This document shows positions 55,850 to 64,000 of a stretch of DNA of 64,000 nt, one piece after another (the stretch's first letter is position 1; each line of letters begins with the position of its first letter). The position numbers and the translations under genes were made by a program. Under the pieces are notes generated by a model that was not told where the DNA came from, made no database searches, and saw nothing but the letters and a program-made list of their open reading frames with translations. Origin of the DNA: Dactylorhiza incarnata (Eukaryota > Streptophyta > Magnoliopsida > Asparagales > Orchidaceae); assembly GCA_033032865.1 (NCBI GenBank), contig JAWHQI010000306.1:2914001-2978000 (forward strand), read 5' to 3'.

Positions 55850-56659
55850 GAGGAGAGGCAAGTACAAAAGGAGCCGATAGTGCTGGCTCCTCAGCCGCTG
55901 CAGATGAGGGAGATGCCCAGGATTGGAGGAGGTGGGCCACCTCCGGAGTGCTTTCACTACCACCAGGTCGGCCACATCAAGAGGAACTGCCCCCAGAGGA
56001 ATGCACCACCAACATTTCAGGCAGCACCGCGGGGTCAGCACCCAGGGGGCCGAGGACGTGGTCGAGGTCGTGGATTTCAGGGCGACGATCGGAGGCAGTA
56101 CAGGGAGCAGGCATATGCTCTGGATTTGGCAAGGCCCCGGGACCCAGCAAGGGTCATCGCAGGTACTTTGATGTGTTTTCATTTAAGTTGTGAGTACTTT
56201 ATAAGTTTTAGCTTCACCCTAGCATTGAACCAAACAACAAAACCCTCAGGTTTAGTACCCGTTTATGGCAAACCTGCTTTCACCTTATTCGATACGGGTG
56301 CCTCGCACTCGTTCGCCTCGGCTAAGTTTATCAAGGACCTGGACCAAGTCCAGCACTTCAAAAGCGACTATAGGAGGGTGCGATTTCCGGACGGATCGGA
56401 GGTTCTAACAAATGCAACGTGCATCATAAGGCTGGAAATCGGGGGAAGACTGTTCGAGGCCCCGACAACTGTACTGAAGATGAGAGACTACGACCTGATC
56501 CTGGGCATGAGTTGGTTGTATGAGAACCAGGCAAGGATTGACTGCCCGTCAAGGCAGATCGTGCTAAAGCATAGAGACGGTGATGTGACATTCGAAGGTA
56601 CTCAACCCACCTCTCATCTCTTTTTGTCATCTGTTCAGGCCATCAAGGCCCACCTGTAG
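55850..56659 (+). pseudogene. Tekay-like zinc knuckle and protease, with an 87-nt intron-like segment
   Basis: Same frame as gag. Knuckle reads ECFHYHQVGHIKRNC, so the second Cys is Tyr and zinc binding should be impaired. Protease active site LFDTGASHSF near 56290. Between them 56163-56249 is a GT...AG segment of 87 nt, in frame, whose removal keeps the frame. Ends at TAG 56657-56659, after which pol continues in the same frame. Confidence 0.8.
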
Positions 56660-56677
56660 GGAGACGAGGTTTATCAG

Positions 56678-58915
56678 GTGCTCTTCGAGACGACTGAAGT
56701 CAAGGACTCGGTGTCAAGTATTCCGGTTGTACGAGATTTTGCGGATGTATTTCCAGAAAAGCTTCTCGGGCTGCCCCCGCACCGCGAGAAGGATTTCCAG
56801 ATCCAGCTGGTGCCAGGGGCAAAGCCGGTATCCAAAGCTCCTTATCGGATGGCCCCGAAGGAGTTGGTAGAGTTTCGGAGCCAGCTGCAGGAGCTGGTGG
56901 AAGCTGGATTCATTAGGCCGAGTTCCTCACCTTGGGGAGCTCCGGTGTTATTCGTGAAGAAGAAGGATGGGACGCTCAGGTTATGCATCGACTACAGAGC
57001 TCTGAATAGGCTGACGGTGCGGAACACATACCCTCTGCCAAGGATAGACGAGCTCTTCGACCAGCTAGAGGGAGCCCACTGCTTCTCGAAGCTGGATTTG
57101 AGGTCGGGATATTATCAGCTAAGGATCCAGGAGGAGGATATCCCGAAGACGGCTTTCAGCAGCCGATACGTATTGTACGAGTTCACTGTGATGTCGTTCG
57201 GGCTCACAAATGCACCATCAGCATTTATGAGCCTGATGAACCGGGTGTTCGAGCCTTATCTCGACATCTTTGTCATTGTGTTCATCGACGACATCCTCAT
57301 CTACTCGAGGACGGAGGAGGAGCATGCACGGCATTTGGCACTAACCTTGGAGAAGCTTCGGGACCATCAATTGTATGCGAAGTTCAGCAAGTGTCAGTTC
57401 TGGTTGAAGGAGGTGGCCTTCCTGGGCCACATCATCAGTGGAGCAGGCTTGGCAGTGGATCCAGCGAAGATTCAGGCAGTACGGGATTGGCCGCCGCTGA
57501 AGACGGCCACCGACGTGAGGAGTTTCTTGGGACTTGCCGGCTACTACCGGAAGTTCGTCCAGGGGTTTTCTCAGATAGCCCTCCCGCTTACTTCCCTGAC
57601 AAGGAAGGATGCTATTTTTACTTGGACGCCGCAGTGTGAGACAACTTTCCAGGAGCTGAAGGGCAGGCTTACTTCGGCCCCCATCCTTGCCCTTCCATCG
57701 GGGAAGGAAGGATTTCAGGTGTATACGGATGCGTCTTATCAGGGGATGTGTGCCGTTCTGATGCAGAACGGGCATGTGATAGCTTACGCATCCCGCCAGT
57801 TGAAGAATCACGAGCGGAATTACCCGGTGCATGACTTGGAGATAGGAGCAGTCGTATTCGCTCTCAAGATCTGGCGGCACTATCTTTATGGTGTCCACTG
57901 CGACATATTCTCAGATCACAAAAATCTGAAATATGTAGATACGCAGAAGGAGTTGAATATCCGGCAGAGGCGATGGGTGGAGTTCTTATCCGACTACCAG
58001 TACACTATGCATTACCACCCAGGGAAGGCGAATGTAGTAGCAGACGCGTTGAGCAGGAGAGCTATTACGCCAGGAGTAGAGCCTAAGTTGATGGCCATGG
58101 AGTTAATGCAGATGTTTGAGGATATGCAGATCTCCCTAGTATCTGAGGATGATCCGGAGCTGTACGAGGAGTACTTAGCGGCGACTGGTGCCACTTATGA
58201 CATTCGAGACCGCATCAAGGAAGGACAGAGGCAGGATACCAAGCTGGAGCCGATATTCAGAGCCTTGGAGGAAGGCTCAGCCGGAGATTATTCGTTGAAG
58301 GACGACCTGTTGAGTTTTAGAGGCCGAGTGTATATACCGGCAGGAGATCAGATTCGGGAGGACATTCTGGCAGAGGCTCACTGCAGTAGGTATTCAGTGC
58401 ACCCGGGCATTACCAAAATGACAGCGGACTTGAAGAAGACCATGTACTGGCCGGGTATGAAGAGAGACATCGTCTATTTTGTGACCCACTGCGAGACCTG
58501 CCAACTCGTCAAGGCAGAGTGTCGGAACCCAGCAGGATTGTTACAACCACTTCCGGTGCCTGAGTGGAAGTTCGACGATATTGCGATGGATTTTATTCAC
58601 GGTCTTCCCCGATCTCGTGCGGGAAATGACTCGATTTGGGTGATCGTCGATAGATTGACGAAGGTGGCCAGGTTCATTCCGATTAGGAAGGATGATTCGG
58701 TCAGAGTTTTGGTGCGGAAGTTCATGGAGCAGTTTGTCCGATATCATGGTGTGCCAAGAACGATCGTTTCGGACCGAGATGGACGTTTTACATCGAGAGA
58801 GTGGAGAGCGGTGCAGGCCTACCTAGGCACCCGGTTGACCTTCAGTACAACATTTCACCCCCAGAGCAGGCAGGCCAAGTATTACGATGCGCGTCATCGT
58901 ATGGTGGAGTTCTAG
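56678..58915 (+). pseudogene. Tekay-like RT, RNase H and truncated integrase
   Basis: 745 residues. RT with [16 protein letters not shown] and catalytic FIDDIL (57281-57298); RNase H ([33 protein letters not shown]); integrase zinc domain (VHPGITKM to CETCQ) and core with [10 protein letters not shown] and SDRDGRF. Directly after TFHPQS the sequence jumps to [11 protein letters not shown], which in this family lies far downstream; the segment with the third catalytic residue (Glu) is deleted. A TAG follows at 58913. Confidence 0.88.
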
Positions 58916-59346
58916 TGGGAGACCGGGTTTTCTTGAAGGTACGTCCGATGCACGGAGTCTCGAGGGTTCGCGGGCGGAAGAAGCTCAGTCCGAGGTTTAT
59001 GGGGCCCTATAAGATCCTGGAGCGGATCGTCCCCTTGGCTTACAGACTGGAGCTACCTCCGGATTTGGAGGGACTGCATGACGTATTCCACGTCTCCTCA
59101 CTTAGGAAGGCTTTACTTCGGCCTGAGCAGCAGGTGTCTACTTCAGAGGGGCCAGTAGCTACAGATCGATCGATTCACCTGGAGCCGGTTCGGATAGACG
59201 ACACAGAGCTACGAGTCTTGCGGCGTAAGAAAGTTCCGCTGGTCAAAGTCCTGTGGAGGAACCATGGACAGGAAGAGCACACTTGGGAGCCATTGGACTT
59301 GATGCAGCAAAAGTACCCGCAGCTTTTTATGACAGGTACAATTTAA
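58916..59346 (+). pseudogene. Tekay-like integrase C-terminus and chromodomain
   Basis: In a different frame from 56678-58915: GDRVFLKVRPMHG, KLSPRFMGPYKILERI (GPY/F module), HDVFHVSSLRKALL, then a chromodomain-like end (VPLVKVLWRNHGQEEHTWEP). Marks the element as a chromovirus. Confidence 0.85.
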
Positions 59347-59440
59347 GTTTTCCGGGATGTTACATTTTCTTCTATAGTAGAAACCTCACAGGCTTGTCTG
59401 AATTTCGAGGACGTAATTTTTTTTTTTATGTATTGGGATT

Positions 59441-62400
59441 TGTAACATCCCCCAAACTGCTAGACCCCTAAGTTGGTTTTGTCATGACTAGGTCATGACA
59501 AAACCATAGGAAGAGCCATTTAACCTTGAGAGCTTAGGAAAGAAGGAGGAAACCACCTTTGTCTGCAAATAGCAATTTCCATTTACCAAGCTTAGGATTG
59601 GACTTTAGGGCCTCAACTTGACCTTTTGACCCCACCATAGTATCCCTAACCCTTTAGGGGTCCCCTTAGGGCAACAAGGGCCCATTGGGGCCAACCTAAG
59701 AGGCCAAATTAACCAAAGTCAACCTAAACCCCAAATTGGTCAAAGTAGCCCATTTAGAGCCAACTAACCTTCACCATGTCAAATTGATCACACATCTAGG
59801 TCTAGAATACTATAAGAGACCTAGTGGACCTAAAAGCCCCATCATGGGACCCCCAGGGGTGCAAATTGACCAAAATGCCCTTTTTAGGTCAAAATGACAA
59901 TTCTCCACAAGGAGCCCAAATTGACCATCACCATACTAAATTGACCCTGCCCATAGTGTTATCATGTCATAGGGGACCCAGTGGACCAAAAAGCCCCATG
60001 ACTGGGTCAACCCTAGGGCTCAATTTGACCAAAGTCAATTTAGCCTGTTTTGGTCAAATCAGCTTAGAATGGGTCAACTAAGACTCATATGACCAAATTG
60101 ACCCCACCAATAGTTTCTAAACTTAATTTGGAACCCAATGGACCCAAAAGCCCCATCCTAGAGTCCCCCAATTGGCCAATTTGACCAAAAGTCAAAATTG
60201 CCCAATTTAGGTCAAATCTCTCAAACCTAACCCAATCCCTTTGGGCTAACTCTTTTGGTTGGTCATCCAGCCCAAGTAGACTAGCATTAAACTCAGGAGA
60301 GAATAGAGAAACCGTCCATGGTGATTAGGAGAGAGAAAATGAAGGTTTCCCCATTTTTTAGGTGAGAGAAAGAGGCCATTCATGGCCATTAAGGAGATTC
60401 ACCCCTTGGCCTCCCCCATTAACACTCCCATTCTTCTCCTCTGCCGATTCTGAGGAGTTCCCAACAGTTTCTAGGAGGAATTAAGGCAGGGGGGATGCAT
60501 TGGGTCGGCTATGGGAGGAATTCGAAGAGGCCATTAATGGCATTGGGGGTTAAAGCCACCACCACCTCCAATCGACCCCCCCCCCATCATCTTCAGAGGT
60601 CGGAGAGGAGAGAAACCCCCAAGGATTCAGAGGAATTCATGCTCTCTAGGCTCGGATCGGCATGGCACCTCAACCTCCCCGAGCTCCCATGGTGTACACG
60701 AGAACGACAAGGAGGCAAGCCCTCCAGCAGGTCCGATCCTCCTTCCCTCTCTCAGTGCTTAGATCTTAATCCAACTGGGGCTTGATTCGAGTTCAAACGG
60801 GCTCAAATCGCGCACCCAAAGGTGCTCGTTTTCGAGCATTTTCCTCCTCCCCGAAACCCCTATTCCGGCCACCACCGGCCGGCAAACGACCTCCTATCGC
60901 CGGCCACCACCTCAACGGAGGTGGTGGTGACACTTGCCGGCCGGGGAGATGTGAGGGTGGCCGGGAAATCGCCCCGCAAAGTCACCCAGGACGGGCCATC
61001 GCAGGCCGTTGGCTGATCGGGGACGATGACTGTGAGCCGTCCGATCGGCCGCCATCCGTTATTCGCAGCCCATTTAAATGATTTACTTTAATTTAGTGTT
61101 TATTCGTCACATTTCTGGCAGCATTTTGATTTAAATATTAAAAATACTTAGAGGCTCCTAGGGAAAAATTGTCCAACATCCAAGTTGGAGCCCTTGAGGC
61201 CTAGTTTAAGTCAAAATAGAGTTCATTCGATTTGGAGCCCTGGTTAGGGCACAACACTCATTTTGGTGAGGTCTGTCCTTAAGGCTAATCAGAGCTTGTT
61301 TTTGATGCCCACCCCAATCTAGAACTCCAAATGACTTGAAATTTGGAGGGTAGGCTACTCTTATATACATCTAACACATGTCCAAAAATCAGAATTTTTG
61401 GAGAATGTTTTTCTATAGTTTTTGGATAAATTCAATAATCCATGTGTGACCTAATTAGGTGTCTTAAACACCTCAAAACCCTTCCAAATTTGGATGGGCG
61501 GTCCTAGAGACTAAGTAGGGTCACTGGTTAAAATATCATAATGTTTGGAGTTGATTTGGTGGGGTAATTCACCAAGACAACCTTAGGCCCCCTAGGTTTA
61601 GGCAAAACTTTGGGTGAGTGCCCCCACTCTTCCACAAAGCCAATTGGCTTCATATTTGGGGTGCACATCACCCTCCCCCATGCCAACCTTTGGTCCAAAT
61701 TTTGTGGCCATTGGAGGAGGTTTACCCTAGTAAATCAAAAAGGGGCTAAATGCTATTAGCACCCCAATTTGGTACCCAATAGAACCCCACTCCTCACCAA
61801 ATGTTGGTAGGATCTGGGGTGGTCATTCACTGACCCCTGGCCAGTATAGTGAGTAGTATGGGCTTGGGAAAAGTAGGGAGTTTCCCTTGGACATTTGTTT
61901 GCTTAAGGGTTATATTAGGGCAAAGGTGAACTAAGCTAATTTTGGAGTGTGGAGGGGCCCCCTCCCACTGATTGAAAGGGGTGGCCTTGGTCACTAACTT
62001 GGGATGTATGGGACACCCCAAGGAGCAATTTTGGAGGAATTAGGGCTTAGTGTGCCCTTAAACCCTAATGATTAGCCTTAGGGTGCTCTTTAGGACTTGT
62101 GAAGGACTTAGGAGTGTTTGTCCTTGGAGAGGTGTGTAATGGACCCCTATGGGCTTTATGAGTCCTATAATACCCTCACAAGAAGTTTGGGTGGATTTGG
62201 AGAAGTTTTGACCCTAACCCTGGGTTAAACCCTAAAGGGGTGCAATTAGAGGCCAATGAAGGAAGAGGGGTCTAACCTTAATGGTTTGGCTTGAAATTTT
62301 GGGGAGATTATCTTGGTGACCAGAGAATGCTACTGTGAGAATTTGGTGGGGGATTGGCTTAGTCTTTTTGACTAACGGTCGGTGGACCTTATCATTTTAG

Positions 62401-62801
62401 GAGACCGCGGCGACGGGGCAGCACCAGAGGCCGGTGCAAATGGAGGTGGGGCAGTCTAGCTCAGGAGTTCAGATGACAGGATCCGTGAGTGATTATTTTA
62501 GTTGATTTACTTCCGCGAGTGATCTTATGTAGTGAGTCTATCTTGTATTGGGCAGGAGCCCTAGTTATCTTGTTTTCTTTTCGTTCAGTTATGTATGTGG
62601 ACATCTCTTTGTTGATTTTTTTAAATGTGATGTGGACTTGGCTTGTTTATTCATTTAAACTTTACTTTTCTTTGTGATCGAATTGGCCGGCAGGATCGGC
62701 GTTTTGTAGCGGCGACCCTCCCGAGCGAGGGTGTCACCGCAAAACGGCGGTTCTGGGCCTAAGACCCGGTGATTTTTGCAAAAAAAAAATGGGGTCTTAC
62801 A
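59441..62801 (+). repeat. 3' LTR of the Tekay-like element (3361 bp)
   Basis: Same content as the 5' LTR with scattered substitutions; the poly(C) run is 10 instead of 14. Preceded by a T-rich stretch, not a purine tract. Confidence 0.95.
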
Positions 62802-62838
62802 GCCTTCGCGGCGGCCGAAGGCCGTCGAGGAGCAGCGA

Positions 62839-62868
62839 GCACGGGCGAAGCCCGTGCGGAGCTGCTAG
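62839..62868 (+). mobile_element. Helitron-like 3' terminus inside the hAT element
   Basis: Perfect hairpin GCACGGGCGAAGCCCGTGC (62839-62857), seven bases, then CTAG followed by T: the usual Helitron 3' end. The matching TC start could not be placed with confidence; the TGATCAACGG region near 51197 is a candidate. Confidence 0.45.
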
Positions 62869-63234
62869 TATTTATATAAATTTTTATTTACATAAAATTA
62901 AATTTTTTTTTAAAAAATCAAATATTTAAATATGCCGGGCCAGACCCAGGCCCGGCCTGCAAGGCCTTGGTAGGCCTCCTCCTCAAGAGGAGGCCTGGGC
63001 CTGGCAAAAACCAGGCCCAAGCCCGGGCTTTTTCCAAAAGGCCTGGGCCCGGCATGCCCGGGCCCAGCCTGGGCCTGGCGGTCTTTTTGCCCAGGTCTAG
63101 CCCAGTCCATATTAAAATCTCATTTTTTTAAATATTTTTTCTTTTATATTTTTTCTTTAATCACAAAATTATGTAAATAAATTGAGAAAAAAAGTGAACG
63201 TAGGGGGAGCAATTTTTTCGTACGGAACACAAAA

Positions 63235-63313
63235 CATGCTCCTGGAGCGGGTCCATTTTCGGCTATTCGATTGCAGATCAGCCGACCGAAAATGGACCTG
63301 CACCATGAGCATG
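63235..63313. repeat. Inverted repeat able to form a 79-nt hairpin
   Basis: CATGCTC...GAGCATG outer arms and GGTCCATTTTCGG...CCGAAAATGGACC inner arms with small bulges. Flanked by a direct repeat ATTTTTTCGTACGG (63212 and 63366 regions). Confidence 0.7.
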
Positions 63314-63383
63314 GCACGGGACCCGTAACAACAACACTCATGCTTTTATCCCATTTTAGTGGGAAATTTTTTCGTACGGGACC

Positions 63384-64000
63384 CAGATGTATCCCAGATT
63401 CCTGTTTAATTTTAAAATTGGTGTTCGGAATTTAAAACATCGCGGCGCAAGCAAAATTTCACGAGAGTTTTCAAATGTTGATCGACCAAAGATTCGTACT
63501 CGCGCGTTGGTGGACTAACAACTGTACGCAATTTGCTTTGAAATAATTTCTTCCACAAGTGCTTCAAGAGAGAGAGAGAAAACAACAATGATGTAGAAAT
63601 TAACGACAAACATGATTAATGACGACTTAGGCAAGCAAGCTCTTATTTTAAAGACCAAAAATATTTAAGCATAATATTATACTAGCAATCACGAGCGAGA
63701 AGGGGTAGAAATGGTATACCTTCAGCTCTGGCAAGAGACAACCTAGGGTTCGGTTGGTAGAGCCTGGAGGAGTTTCTGGCAGCGACAGAGAATGGGAACG
63801 GGCTCTTGGAAGCTGACAGGCGTTGCATGTACAGGAAGCTTGCGTGCAAGCGGCGCGGTAGACGGAAGCTCGGCACCGCCGGAAACTGCTGGAGGGAAGC
63901 TCGTCAGTGGTAATCGGGCCCCCAGGAAGCTCCTTCGGAGTCGATCGAGCAGGTGGTGGCTCAAGTCGAGCGATGACAGCGATTTGAGCAGGAAAGAAAG
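63384..64000. other. Window end, no supported gene
   Basis: AT-rich then mixed. Minus-strand frames at 63682-63964 are Pro/Ser/Leu-rich without a known domain; they may be the start of a gene that lies beyond the window, but nothing supports it. Confidence 0.25.

Larger units (their letters stand above)
51488..62801 (+). mobile_element. Tekay-like Ty3/Gypsy chromovirus, 11.3 kb, defective
   Basis: LTRs of 3363 and 3361 bp, target duplication GCCTT on both sides (51483-51487, 62802-62806), tRNA-iMet primer site at 54853. Internal order: gag, protease, RT, RNase H, integrase, chromodomain. LTRs differ at about one base in a hundred by eye, so it is older than the Copia at 36783 and the Reina-like element. 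Defects: TAG codons at 55040, 55847 and 56657, an altered zinc knuckle, an integrase deletion and a frameshift near 58915, and no recognisable PPT before the 3' LTR. Confidence 0.93.
50938..63099. mobile_element. Non-autonomous hAT element (about 0.84 kb) split by a Tekay-like retroelement
   Basis: Termini TAGAGGTGGGCA and, inverted, TAGACCTGGGCA. Perfect 8-bp target duplication GCCCAGTC at 50930-50937 and 63100-63107. Removing 51488-62801 and one GCCTT copy leaves about 843 bp. Subterminal regions are packed with GGGCCTGG/CCCGGGC motifs on both ends; the interior has CTCAGCGGTTGGG tandem repeats (51340-51440) and a near-perfect inverted repeat (TGATCAACGGCTCT with AGAGTCGTTGATCA, 51197-51228). 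No transposase. Confidence 0.8.

Overview
This is plant nuclear DNA (an angiosperm; the species cannot be fixed from the sequence). One conserved host gene is recognisable: a complete four-exon gene on the minus strand for a chloroplast type-B FtsH protease (FTSH2/VAR2 or FTSH8 type, 694 residues). Its exons lie at 44366-43182, 42757-42444, 11496-11256 and 1193-849. The coding sequence is about 2.1 kb but the gene covers about 43.5 kb, because intron 2 is about 30.9 kb and intron 3 about 10.1 kb. Both introns are packed with transposable elements. All junctions are GT-AG and the frame is intact, so I read it as a functional gene.

Intron 3 (1194-11255) is mostly one old minus-strand LTR element without recognisable pol (about 1222-10247). 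Its LTRs have been hit by a hAT-type MITE, an unidentified DNA element, a Ty3/Gypsy gag-protease fragment with a hAT-like element, and a solo LTR. Intron 2 (11497-42443) holds, in order: decayed plus-strand Ty3 gag and protease remnants; a nearly intact chromodomain Ty3 element of 5.65 kb (13683-19334); an unassigned LTR-like repeat; an internally deleted Copia element whose 3' LTR carries a Helitron (21496-22456); decayed plus- and minus-strand Copia elements; a decayed minus-strand Ty3 element with a 1.3-kb solo LTR; and a young plus-strand Copia element (36783-41745) with identical 97-bp LTRs. The last ~700 bp look like original intron.

Upstream of the gene (44367-64000) a small non-autonomous LTR element (44826-46858) sits about 460 bp from the start codon. 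A quiet stretch of about 4 kb follows. Then comes a nested structure: a non-autonomous hAT element (50938-63099, 8-bp target duplication) split by an 11.3-kb Tekay-like Ty3 element with 3.36-kb LTRs (51488-62801, 5-bp target duplication).

Nearly all coding potential outside FTSH2 is gag, protease, integrase, reverse transcriptase, RNase H or chromodomain. Target duplications were read directly for seven insertions (three LTR elements, the small LTR element, two solo LTRs, one hAT), so the order of insertion can be partly rebuilt. I found no rRNA, tRNA or CRISPR array. The points most worth a second look are the TE-swollen FTSH2 introns, a dense TTGAC (W-box core) array in the Tekay LTR, a Helitron carrying repeated copies of its own 3' hairpin around a large palindrome, a 31-bp homopolymer at the polypurine-tract position of the intron-3 element, and an in-frame 87-nt intron-like segment in the Tekay gag-protease region.
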